Positions 10,120-17,587 of a stretch of 64,000 bases of DNA are shown in pieces. The translations under genes were made by a program, and so were the position numbers. The stretch covers positions 992,001-1,056,000 of the forward strand of contig CAVZAF010000005.1 of assembly GCA_963773315.1 (NCBI GenBank), read 5' to 3'. Within the stretch, counting starts at the first letter, position 1; the number at the start of each line of letters is the position of its first letter. Source of the DNA: DATKAS01 sp963773315 (GTDB lineage: Bacteria > Actinomycetota > Acidimicrobiia > Acidimicrobiales > DATKAS01). The notes beneath the pieces were generated by a model. It was not told where the DNA came from. It did no database searches and saw only the letters and a program-made list of their open reading frames with translations.

Positions 10120-10615
10120 GTGTCGTACACGACTGAGTTCGGGTCGCTCGAGAGCTACCGCAAAGGGTTCATCGAGCTGATCGACGACGACGCAAAGCAC
10201 TACGCGTTCTCGAACATGTTCGAGGTCGCCGAGCGCGTCGAAGCCTTACGAGAAGGTCGCGGTCGGCAAGAACATGCAGTACGTGCTCGAGGTGCTCCGG
10301 GCCGAGGGCGACGTCCGAGTGGCGCACCGCGTCACACGACGAGTTTGCACTCGTGATGGACGGCACGGTCCTCGTCGATCTCGTGAAGCTCGACAACACC
10401 GATTCGCCCCGACGGCGAGCCCGGGTCGGTCGCGGTCGGCGGCGAACCGGTCGGGAAGAAGATGGGACGCGTCACTGCGGGCCGCGGCCACATGGCATTG
10501 CTGCCCGCCGCACAGCGCGTACCGGTTCACGAGCGAACGGCCCGGCGTGATCCTGCTGCAGACGATCATCGGTCCCGACACCGTCGAGCGGTGGGCCGAG
10601 ATCTGCCTTTCGTGA
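10120..10615 (+). CDS. hapC: hydroquinone 1,2-dioxygenase small (alpha) subunit (frame-disrupted)
   Basis: About 165 residues when frames are joined, the size of the small subunit of two-component hydroquinone dioxygenases (HapC/PnpC). It begins at GTG 10120, six bases after a G-rich ribosome-binding site: SYTTEFGSLESYRKGFIELI, then DDDAKHYAFSNMFEVAER. After frame changes it continues with YEKVAVGKNMQYVLEVLRAE, HDEFALVMDGT, DLVKLD, and a C-terminus RPGVILLQTIIGPDT ending WAEICLS. With the large subunit it cleaves hydroquinone to 4-hydroxymuconic semialdehyde using Fe(II) and O2. At least three frame changes (about 10235, 10325 and 10410) are needed. The identity rests on length, sequence character and the adjoining large subunit. 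Confidence 0.8.
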
Positions 10616-10657
10616 GCTCCGTTTCTTGAACAGCGCTTCGTGCACGAGGAGACCATC

Positions 10658-11648
10658 ATGACGATGACCGACAAGAGCTCGTTCGAGGCCGGGGCACCGA
10701 ACGACGCACGGCTACAAGACGCTTCACGATCGGCGGGTTCACCTTCGCGCGTGACGAGTTCTTCGCTCACGTCGCATGGCCGACCGGTCGCCATGTGATG
10801 AGCGTCGACATCGTTCCTGCGGGCGCTGCAACGCGACGTTGCGTGGGACTTCTTCTACGGCACGGTGAACTTCGACACCGTCTTCGGCACGGTGAACCAC
10901 TACGGCAACGTCGACATGTTCGCCGGCCGCTACAACGACGCCTATCGCAAGGCTGAGCTCGACCACGTCGAGAACTTCGACTCCGTCGATGCTCCGCGAT
11001 GCGTTCAAGGCCATGCTCGACGACTGGACGAACAGCGGCTACGACCCGTTCGCCAGCCCGTCCGAGACCGACAAGCCGTTCGGCGTGAAGGACGGCTCGA
11101 ACACCGAGGCCGTCACCCGACGCCGCATCGCCGCGGCCCGCATGGTCGGCGTGCCGGGCGACGAGGAGATCCGCTCGGACGAGAACGGCAATCCGATCAA
11201 TCGGATGTTCGCCGACGTCACCCAAGAGGAACCGATGGTCGAGGCCGAGCCCGGCTTCGAAAGCGAGGTCGCGGCGTTCAACCTGTTCGCCTACCTCTCA
11301 CGCTCGCAGGTCACGTGGAACCCGTCGGTCGTGAGCGTCTGCAAGGACAGCCTCTACTGCCCGACGACCGAGGAGTACATCCTCCCGGTGATCCACGGCA
11401 ACGACCGCGTCGAGTGGTTCGTGCAGCTGTCCGACGAGATCATCTGGGACGTCCAAGATCGCGACACGGGCGCGGTGCGTTCCAAGGTCGTGATGCGGGC
11501 CGGCGACGTCGCGGCGATGCCCGCCGACATCCGCCATCAGGGCTACTCCCCCAAGCGCTCGATGCTGCTCGTGTGGGAGAACAACTCCGCCGACCTGCCC
11601 GAGCTGATCGCGACAGGACGGGCTCCGCAGTACCCGATCGACTTCTGA
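10658..11648 (+). CDS. hapD: hydroquinone 1,2-dioxygenase large (beta) subunit (frame-disrupted at its N-terminal third)
   Basis: About 330 residues, matching HapD/PnpD. ATG at 10658 follows an ACGAGGAGA ribosome-binding site. Frame changes fall near 10720, 10815 and 10985; from 10989 to the TGA at 11646 it is clean. The iron-ligand pattern can be read. H-x-N-x3-E occurs as VIHGNDRVEW (His codon near 11394), and a second His lies exactly 47 residues after the first, in ADIRHQGYSP. As I recall the PnpCD structure, its iron is held by His256, Asn258, Glu262 and His303, which is the same spacing. This makes ring-cleaving hydroquinone dioxygenase a strong call. It is the second gene of the operon; a CoA-transferase starts 1 bp after its stop. 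Confidence 0.88.
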
Positions 11649-11649
11649 G

Positions 11650-12519
11650 GTGGCCCGCGCGTCCATCGAGTCGCTGAGGGAAGCCGTCGAGAGCAACATC
11701 CACGACGGCGACACTGTCGCGTTCGAGGGGTTCACCCACCTGATCCCCCACGCCGCCGGGCACGAGGTCATCCGGCAGGGACGCCGCGACCTCACGCTCG
11801 TGCGGATGACTCCTGACGTCGTCTACGACCAGCTCATCGGTGCGGGCTGCGCCAAGAAGATGGTCTTCTCGTGGGGCGGCAACCCGGGCGTCGGGTCGCT
11901 GCACCGGTTCCGAGATGCGGTCGAGCACAGCTGGCCGCGGCCGCTCGAGATCGAGGAGCACAGCCACGCGGGCATGGCCGCGCGGTACGTCGCCGGCGCG
12001 TCGGGCCTGCCGTTCGGCGTCCTCCGGGGGTACGTCGGCACCGACCTCATGCCGCACACACCCTCGATCGCGCCCATCACCTGTCCTTTCACCGGCGAGA
12101 CGCTCACCGCCGTGCGAGCGATCGAGCTCGACGTCGCCGTGATCCACGCGCAGCAAGCGGACCGTGAGGGCAACGTGCAGCTGTGGGGACTCGTCGGCGT
12201 GCAGAAGGAGGCGGTGCTCGCGGCGCGCCGTTCGATCGTGACGGTCGAAGAGATCGTGGACGAGCTCGAGCCACGTCCGAACGCAGTGGTGCTGCCGTCG
12301 TGGGTCGTGTCATCGGTGTGCCTCGTGCCGGGCGGTGCCCACCCCAGCTTCGCGATGGGCTTCTCCGAGCGCGACAACAGCTTCTACCGGGCGTGGGACG
12401 AGATCTCGCGTGACCGTGATCAGTTCACGGCCTGGATCGACACCCACGTGCGCGGCACCGCCGACTTCGAGGAGTACTGCCGCAGCGCCGGCATCGAGCT
12501 CGGAGCCACTCGTGTCTGA
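11650..12519 (+). CDS. CoA-transferase subunit A, likely 3-oxoadipate CoA-transferase alpha
   Basis: 289 residues from a GTG start one base after the dioxygenase stop. It has the type I CoA-transferase A-subunit fold of the GctA/IpdA kind: GDTVAFEGFTHLIPHAAGHE at the N-terminus, LTLVRMTPDVVYDQLIGAG, KMVFSWGGNPGVGSLHRF, and AVIHAQQADREGNVQLWG. In the hydroquinone route the substrate made upstream is 3-oxoadipate, so this pair would move CoA from succinyl-CoA to 3-oxoadipate; that assignment is from context. It overlaps the B subunit start by 8 bp, as expected for partners made in equal amounts. No frame damage. Confidence 0.85.
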   Translation: MARASIESLREAVESNIHDGDTVAFEGFTHLIPHAAGHEVIRQGRRDLTLVRMTPDVVYDQLIGAGCAKKMVFSWGGNPGVGSLHRFRDAVEHSWPRPLEIEEHSHAGMAARYVAGASGLPFGVLRGYVGTDLMPHTPSIAPITCPFTGETLTAVRAIELDVAVIHAQQADREGNVQLWGLVGVQKEAVLAARRSIVTVEEIVDELEPRPNAVVLPSWVVSSVCLVPGGAHPSFAMGFSERDNSFYRAWDEISRDRDQFTAWIDTHVRGTADFEEYCRSAGIELGATRV

Positions 12520-13261
12520 GCAGTGGAGCGCCGACGACCTCATGATCGTCAGCGCGGCGCGGCAGCTGTGCGACGACAGCGTGTGCTTCGTCGGCATCGG
12601 GCTGCCGTCCACGGCCGCGAACCTCGCCCGCCGCACGCACGCGAAGAAGTGCACGCTGATCTACGAGTCGGGATGCATCGGGTCGAAGCCCACGCGACTC
12701 CCGCTCTCGATCGGCGACGGCGATCTCGCCGACACTGCCGACTCCGTCGTGTCGGTGCCCGAGATCTTCGCCTACTGGCTGCAGGCGGGACGCGTCGACG
12801 TCGGCTTCCTCGGTGCCGCGCAGCTCGACCGCTTCGGCAACATCAACTCGACGGTCATCGGCGACTACAAGCACCCGACCACGCGATTGCCGGGCGCGGG
12901 GGGCGCTCCCGAGATCGCGGCGTCGGCGGGCGAGGTCATCGTCATCGTTCGGCAAGGGCCGCGAACGTTCGTCGAGCGGTGCGACTTCCGCACGTCGGTC
13001 GGCTTCGGCGACGGCAAGGGCGATCGCGAGCGCCTCGGCCTCCGCGGCCGCGGCCCCCAGATCGTCATCACCGACCTCGGCATCCTCCGGCCCGATCCCG
13101 AGACCAGCGAGCTCGTGCAGACCGCGCTCCATCCCGGCGTGACAGCCGAGCAAGCGGTTGCCGCAACCGGCTGGTCGCTCCGGCTCGCCCGCGAGCTCGA
13201 GGTCACCGATGCCCCGACGTCGAACGAGCTCGCCGCGCTTGCGGCACTGCGAGCTGCATGA
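12512..13261 (+). CDS. CoA-transferase subunit B, likely 3-oxoadipate CoA-transferase beta
   Basis: GTG start at 12512 inside the A-subunit end; 249 residues. Recognisable B-subunit segments are DSVCFVGIGLPSTAANLARR, IYESGCIGSKPTRLP (containing the Glu expected to form the CoA thioester intermediate, by analogy with GctB), VDVGFLGAAQLDRFGNINST, and GGAPEIAASAGEVIVIV. The longer start at 12335 in the same frame runs through the A subunit and is rejected because of the excess overlap. Works with subunit A to activate 3-oxoadipate for thiolytic cleavage. The TGA overlaps the ATG of maleylacetate reductase (ATGA at 13258). Confidence 0.85.
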   Translation: MSEQWSADDLMIVSAARQLCDDSVCFVGIGLPSTAANLARRTHAKKCTLIYESGCIGSKPTRLPLSIGDGDLADTADSVVSVPEIFAYWLQAGRVDVGFLGAAQLDRFGNINSTVIGDYKHPTTRLPGAGGAPEIAASAGEVIVIVRQGPRTFVERCDFRTSVGFGDGKGDRERLGLRGRGPQIVITDLGILRPDPETSELVQTALHPGVTAEQAVAATGWSLRLARELEVTDAPTSNELAALAALRAA

Positions 13262-14334
13262 GGCCGTTCACCTACGACGCGCTAGCGGGTCGCACCGTCT
13301 TCGCCGTCGGTGCACTGAGCCGGGTCGGTGACGAGCTCTCACGACTCGGGGCACGGCGGGTGTTCCTCATCGTCGATGCGCAGGCCAAGGAGTTTGGCGA
13401 CTCGTTGGCCGAAGACCTCGGCTCGCTCGTCGTGAGCCAGTGGCACGACGTGGTGCAGCACGTGCCGTTCGAGCTGGCCGAGCGGGCACGAGCCGCGGTC
13501 ACCGACGCGCACGCAGACGCCCTCGTCTGCCTCGGCGGCGGATCCTCGACCGGACTGGCGAAGGCGATCGCCCTCACCCACGACCTGCCGATCCTCGCCG
13601 TGCCCACCACCTACGCAGGCAGCGAGCAGACTCCGATCTTCGGGCTCACCGACGCGCGTCACAAGCAGACCGGGCGCGACCTGAAGGTCGTCCCGAAGGT
13701 CGTGATCTACGACCCGGCGCTGACCGTCGGGCTCCCGCCACAGGTCACCGGGCCGAGCGCGTTCAACGCACTGGCCCACTGCGTCGAAGCGCTCTACGCG
13801 ACCGGTTGCAACCCGGTGACGAGCGCGATGGCCCTCGAAGGGGTGCGGGCGATCCGCCAGTCGCTGCCGCGTGTGATGGATGCACCTGGTGACCTCGATG
13901 CCCGCGGCGACGTCCTCTATGGCGCGTACCTCGCGGGCATCGCGCTCGGCACGACGTCGACCGGTCTGCACCACAAGCTCTGCCACGTGCTCGGCGGCAT
14001 GTTCAACCTCGTGCACGCCGACACGCACTCGATCATCCTTCCTCATGCCGTCGCGTACAACGCTCCCGCGCTGCCGGACGAGATGGCGCGCCTGGAGGAG
14101 GCGTTGGGCGCGGCTCCAGGCGATGCGGCAGGCGCGCTCCACGACCTCGCACTCGAGAGCCACGTCCCGACGCGCCTTGCTGAGCTCGGGCTGACCGAAG
14201 CGGATCTCCACGAGGCGGCGGTCGCGGGTGCAGCCGAGATCACCACGAACCCCGTCCCGGTGACGGTCGACGACCTCAATCGTCTGCTCCAGCATGCCTA
14301 CGAGGGCACCCGTCCCGAAAGAAGGGCCTCATGA
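13258..14334 (+). CDS. maleylacetate reductase (iron-containing alcohol dehydrogenase family)
   Basis: 358 residues, the usual length of maleylacetate reductases. It reduces maleylacetate to 3-oxoadipate with NAD(P)H. Visible features are the N-terminal FTYDALAGRTVFAVGALSRV, the nucleotide-binding LVCLGGGSSTGLAKAIAL, PTTYAGSEQTPIFGLT, KVVPKVVIYDPALTVGLPP, the helical-domain SAFNALAHCVEALYA, and GLHHKLCHVLGGMFNLVHAD with paired histidines. These match MacA/TftE/PnpE-type enzymes. The ATG at 13258 overlaps the CoA-transferase B stop, and its own stop overlaps the thiolase ATG. It links ring cleavage to the beta-ketoadipate pathway. Clean reading frame. Confidence 0.9.
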   Translation: MRPFTYDALAGRTVFAVGALSRVGDELSRLGARRVFLIVDAQAKEFGDSLAEDLGSLVVSQWHDVVQHVPFELAERARAAVTDAHADALVCLGGGSSTGLAKAIALTHDLPILAVPTTYAGSEQTPIFGLTDARHKQTGRDLKVVPKVVIYDPALTVGLPPQVTGPSAFNALAHCVEALYATGCNPVTSAMALEGVRAIRQSLPRVMDAPGDLDARGDVLYGAYLAGIALGTTSTGLHHKLCHVLGGMFNLVHADTHSIILPHAVAYNAPALPDEMARLEEALGAAPGDAAGALHDLALESHVPTRLAELGLTEADLHEAAVAGAAEITTNPVPVTVDDLNRLLQHAYEGTRPERRAS

Positions 14335-15518
14335 CTGACGCACTCATCCTCGATGCGGTGCGCACGCCGATCGGCAAGCTCGGCGGCGCGTTGTCGGGTG
14401 TGCGACCGGACGACCTGGCCGCGACCGCGCTGAAGGGCCTCCTCGACCGTCACCCGTCGCTCGACCCGGCCGCGATCGAGGAGGTGTACCTCGGCGACGC
14501 GAACGGCGCGGGCGAGGACAACCGCAACGTGGCCCGCATGGCCGTGCTCCTCGCCGGCCTTCCGGTGTCGATCCCCGGCGCGACGGTCAATCGGCTCTGC
14601 GGATCGGGCCTCGAGGCCGTCAGTGACGCGAGCCGAGTCGTTGCCGTCGGCGAGGCCGATCTCATCATCGCGGGCGGCGTCGAGTCGATGACCCGCGCTC
14701 CGTGGGTGCTGCCGAAGCCGTCGCGGGCGTTTCCGACGACGCACGAGCAGGTGTGGAACTCGGCGCTCGGTTGGCGCATGGTGAACCCGAAGATGCCGGC
14801 GGCCTGGACAGTCGCGCTCGGTGAGGGCGCCGAGATCCTGGCCGACGAGTTCTCGATCTCACGCGACGAGCAAGACGCATTCGCCCTCGCGTCCCACGAG
14901 CGTGCCGCGAAGGCGTGGGCGAGCGGCGGGTTCGAGGCCGAGGCGATCGAGGTGCCGGGCGTCGAGCTCGCGCGCGACGAGTGCATCCGCGAGGACAGCT
15001 CGCTCGAGTCGCTCGCCAAGCTCAAGCCCGCGTTCCGCGAGGGTGGCACCGTCACTGCCGGCAACTCGTCACCGATGAACGACGGATCGGCTGCGCTGCT
15101 GCTGGCATCGCCGGCCGGCGCCGAGCGGGCGGGCATCGAGCCGATGGCACGCGTCATCAGCCGCGCGACGAGCGGAGTCGAGCCGCAGCGCTACGGCATC
15201 GGGCCCGTGACCGCCGCGCTCACCGCGCTGCAGCGTGCTGACCTGAAGTGGGACGACATCGACTCGGTCGAGCTGAACGAGGCGTTCGCAGCGCAGAGCC
15301 TCGCCTGCCTGCGCGGATGGCCCGACCTCGACCCGGTGAAGGTGAACCCGCTCGGCGGCGCAATCGCGATCGGCCATCCCCTCGGAGCTTCGGGCGCCCG
15401 CATCCTCACGACCCTCGTGCACCACCTCGCCGCGACGGGCGGGCGCTACGGCGTTGCGTCGATGTGCATCGGCGTGGGCCAGGGCATCGCGGTCGTCGTC
15501 GAGAACCTGCGCCGCTAG
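14331..15518 (+). CDS. thiolase, likely 3-oxoadipyl-CoA thiolase
   Basis: 395 residues. Thiolase with all active-site parts: nucleophile Cys in VNRLCGSGLEAV, ELNEAFAAQSLACL, His in GGAIAIGHPLGASGARI, and the second Cys in VASMCIGVGQGIAVV. The N-terminus ALILDAVRTPIGKLGGALSG is typical of acetyl-CoA acetyltransferases and PcaF. As the last gene of the operon it would split 3-oxoadipyl-CoA to succinyl-CoA and acetyl-CoA, feeding the TCA cycle. Its TAG stop and that of the convergent next gene share the palindromic CTAG at 15515-15518. Confidence 0.9.
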   Translation: MTDALILDAVRTPIGKLGGALSGVRPDDLAATALKGLLDRHPSLDPAAIEEVYLGDANGAGEDNRNVARMAVLLAGLPVSIPGATVNRLCGSGLEAVSDASRVVAVGEADLIIAGGVESMTRAPWVLPKPSRAFPTTHEQVWNSALGWRMVNPKMPAAWTVALGEGAEILADEFSISRDEQDAFALASHERAAKAWASGGFEAEAIEVPGVELARDECIREDSSLESLAKLKPAFREGGTVTAGNSSPMNDGSAALLLASPAGAERAGIEPMARVISRATSGVEPQRYGIGPVTAALTALQRADLKWDDIDSVELNEAFAAQSLACLRGWPDLDPVKVNPLGGAIAIGHPLGASGARILTTLVHHLAATGGRYGVASMCIGVGQGIAVVVENLRR

Positions 15519-16306
15519 GCGAGCGGCACGGTCGCGCCGCGCACGATCGCGGTGCGCACACGGTCGAGGTCGAGGTCGTAGCGCACCTCGTCGAGCTGCA
15601 CCCTGAACGTGACGTCGTCACGAACCCGATGCGCATCGATCAGGTGCGTGCCTGCGGGCAGCGGGAGGTCGAGATGGCGCACGAGCCGCATCCAGCTCGG
15701 CAGCCGGAGGCCGACGTCGCCATAGCCGATCGCGACGACGCTCAGCTCGAGTCGATCGTCGTGCGCCGACGGGACGCCCGTGATCCTGACGGGTCGGTCG
15801 CGGTGGACCGCGCGCAGCTCACCCGCCGCGTCCAGACGCGGCTGCCACTCGAGCTCGGACGCCTCGGCGAACGCGAGCGCCTCGCTGAGCGCGGCTCGCC
15901 CTTCGATCTCCACCGGCGCCGCCGTGAGGGTCGACGTCAAGCCGGGGCTGATGCGCACGTCACGCGCCCTCACGACGACCTCGTCGATGCGTCGCCCGCG
16001 CCACTCGACGTCGGTGAGCATCGCGAGCGCCCGGTGGTCGCCGGCCGGCCCGGTGACGCGGAGCACGTCGAGCACGCCCGAGACCTCCTCACCGTGGACC
16101 GTGAGGGTGATGCGACGACCGCCGAACTGCGCGAACACACCGTCGATGAGCTGAGCGAGCAGCCGCTCGGGCGTCGGGACCGCCGAGGTCCACGCCGAGG
16201 TCGCGTCAGCCCACTGCTCGAACCAGCCCTGCGCGTCGCGCTGGCCGCGGGTCCACAGTCGACCCATCGATCCGACCGGATCGAACGGATCGAAGAGCGA
16301 CGTCAC
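15515..16306 (-). CDS. unknown protein, possibly LmeA/DUF2993-like
   Basis: 263 residues, no frame damage. No catalytic motif is evident. The middle part (RRITLTVHGEEVSGVLDVLR, then WRGRRIDEVVVRARDVRISP, and LTAAPVEIEGRAALSEALAF) has the alternating strand pattern and V-x-A-R-D-V-R run seen in LmeA-like (DUF2993) phospholipid-binding proteins. That is only a resemblance. The N-terminal 45 residues are Trp-rich and amphipathic (MGRLWTRGQRDAQGWFEQWA). No signal peptide is visible. Its start overlaps the stop of the next gene upstream on the same strand by 4 bp, so it belongs to an operon with the small dimeric-barrel protein. Confidence 0.5.
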   Translation of the reverse strand: MTSLFDPFDPVGSMGRLWTRGQRDAQGWFEQWADATSAWTSAVPTPERLLAQLIDGVFAQFGGRRITLTVHGEEVSGVLDVLRVTGPAGDHRALAMLTDVEWRGRRIDEVVVRARDVRISPGLTSTLTAAPVEIEGRAALSEALAFAEASELEWQPRLDAAGELRAVHRDRPVRITGVPSAHDDRLELSVVAIGYGDVGLRLPSWMRLVRHLDLPLPAGTHLIDAHRVRDDVTFRVQLDEVRYDLDLDRVRTAIVRGATVPLA

Positions 16307-16617
16307 GCGGGAGCGTCGCTCGATCCGTTGTCGACGAACGCGATGATCTCCACGAACTCGACCATGGGACGCACGCCGTAGAGGTCGGTGACCCGCTCGA
16401 CGAGCTGGTCGTTGAAGAACATCCTCGCGGCCTCTTCCGAGTCCCAGACGTAGAAGTTGACCGCCCGCTCGCTGGCGACGTCCACGGTGAACGCCTTGCT
16501 GCGAAGCCCTGGCAACCCCTCGAATCGAGGCGCCGCCTCGGCAGCCACCTTCTCCACCCGCTCGCGGTCGAAATCATCCTCGTACTGGAAGGTGACGACA
16601 ACGCCGATCATCGGCAA
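16303..16617 (-). CDS. small dimeric alpha/beta-barrel (YdhR/ABM-like) protein
   Basis: 104 residues: MPMIGVVVTFQYEDDFDRER at the N-terminus, GLPGLRSKAFTVDVASERAV, NFYVWDSEEAARMFFND, and VEFVEIIAFVDNG. The order strand, helix, G-L-x-x-K strand, F-Y-x-W-D-S-E-E-A, helix is that of ferredoxin-like dimeric barrels such as YdhR and antibiotic-biosynthesis monooxygenase (ABM) proteins. Members include small cofactor-free oxygenases and stress proteins. The stop overlaps the ATG of the downstream gene, and the CMD-family gene ends 3 bp upstream of this start, so the three form one transcript. Confidence 0.7.
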   Translation of the reverse strand: MPMIGVVVTFQYEDDFDRERVEKVAAEAAPRFEGLPGLRSKAFTVDVASERAVNFYVWDSEEAARMFFNDQLVERVTDLYGVRPMVEFVEIIAFVDNGSSDAPA

Positions 16618-16620
16618 TGT

Positions 16621-17202
16621 CTAGATGTGCAGCGTGCCGCTGTCGAGTGCGTCCGCGAATCGCGGCACACCCTGCTCGAGCGGCACCCGGGCGGCCCGGG
16701 CCACGTAGCTGATGGCGTGGTACCAACCGACCAGGAGGAAGAGATCGAGCCGTTCCGCCTCCGTGAACGCCGCGGCCAGCCGACTCGCGAGATCGTCTGA
16801 CAGGTCGTTGGTCTCGCGCAGCGAGTCGACGGCCTCGATCAGCAGGCGCTCTCGTTCGAGCGTCCAACATGCATCAGCCGCGTCGCCGAACGTGAGTGAT
16901 GTGATCTGCGCCGACGTGAGCGCCGCCTTCGCAGCGAAGAACGCGACGTGCACGCCCCATTCGTACTCGCAGCCACAGCGCGCGCAGGTGCGGTCGATGA
17001 CGATCTCGCGCTCGCGCAGCGACAGGCTCAACGAGCGCGAAAGCTCGTAGCTGCCCCATGGACGCATCGCTCGGGTCATCGGAAGGTTCTTCGCGAACGT
17101 GCGGAACAGGGCGATCGGCGGTGCGCCCGGCGGCATCATCTGCTCGAGCTCGGTGGCGACCTCGGCTTCGAACGGTGGCTCGAGGGGTGCGATCGCTGAC
17201 AT
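16621..17202 (-). CDS. carboxymuconolactone decarboxylase (CMD/AhpD-like) family protein
   Basis: 193 residues. The all-helical CMD core is visible: LSLSLREREIVIDRTCARCG, then CEYEWGVHVAFFAAKAALTS with the conserved Glu, Trp and His of the family, and ERLLIEAVDSLRE. A Cys-x2-Cys in TCARCG recalls the redox pair of AhpD-type proteins, so peroxidase or disulfide activity is possible rather than decarboxylation. The C-terminus LFLLVGWYHAISYVARAARV is also family-like. Divergent from an HxlR regulator with a clean palindrome between them, so its expression is probably controlled by that regulator in response to redox or electrophile stress. Confidence 0.8.
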   Translation of the reverse strand: MSAIAPLEPPFEAEVATELEQMMPPGAPPIALFRTFAKNLPMTRAMRPWGSYELSRSLSLSLREREIVIDRTCARCGCEYEWGVHVAFFAAKAALTSAQITSLTFGDAADACWTLERERLLIEAVDSLRETNDLSDDLASRLAAAFTEAERLDLFLLVGWYHAISYVARAARVPLEQGVPRFADALDSGTLHI

Positions 17203-17216
17203 CCAGCTGAGGCTAT

Positions 17217-17235
17217 CGTTTCGATAAACGAAACG
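17217..17235. promoter_or_regulatory. palindromic operator between CMD-family and HxlR genes
   Basis: Perfect inverted repeat CGTTTCG-ATAAA-CGAAACG, 15 bp from the CMD-family start and 17 bp from the HxlR start. Position and symmetry fit an HxlR operator controlling both divergent transcripts. It also stands out as AT-rich in a GC-rich background. Confidence 0.6.
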
Positions 17236-17251
17236 CGCAAGGAGACCCCCG

Positions 17252-17587
17252 GTGCCCCGCTCGCCGCTGCCCGGTCAACCAGCTCGAGGCTCGTCGACCG
17301 GACGGCCTCTCATGGCCGCCCTGGACCTCGTCGGCCGGCGCTGGACGCTGCGCATCCTGTGGGAGCTGCAGTCGGGGCCGCTCGGCGCGCGCGAGCTCGC
17401 CCGTCACTGCGACGGAATGTCGTCGAGCGTGCTGTACCAGCGACTCGACGAGCTGACCGGCGCGGAGCTGGTGAGGCAAGACGAGGAAGGGCGCTACGAG
17501 CTCAGTGACATCGGGGCAAAGCTCGGCAAGGCATTGCATCCTCTCGACCGGTGGGCGAAGGAATGGGCTGAGAGGCTGCAACAGTGA
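17252..17587 (+). CDS. HxlR family transcriptional regulator
   Basis: 111 residues, a single winged-helix domain of the HxlR type (dimeric MarR-like). GTG start at 17252 preceded by AAGGAG at 8 bases. Motifs: ALDLVGRRWTLRILWELQSG (the family G-x-R-W-T-L-x-I-L-x-E-L), GARELARHCDGMSSSVLYQR (recognition helix), and ELTGAELVRQDEEGRYELSD. No cysteine-based sensor of the QsrR or HypR kind stands out beyond Cys in RHCDG. Probably regulates itself, the lipase that overlaps it (GTGA) and the divergent CMD gene through the 17217-17235 palindrome. Confidence 0.9.
   Translation: MPRSPLPGQPARGSSTGRPLMAALDLVGRRWTLRILWELQSGPLGARELARHCDGMSSSVLYQRLDELTGAELVRQDEEGRYELSDIGAKLGKALHPLDRWAKEWAERLQQ

Noticed and set aside
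12523..13257. Upstream extension of maleylacetate reductase
   Set aside because: Only an open shadow frame through CoA-transferase B; the enzyme starts at ATG 13258.
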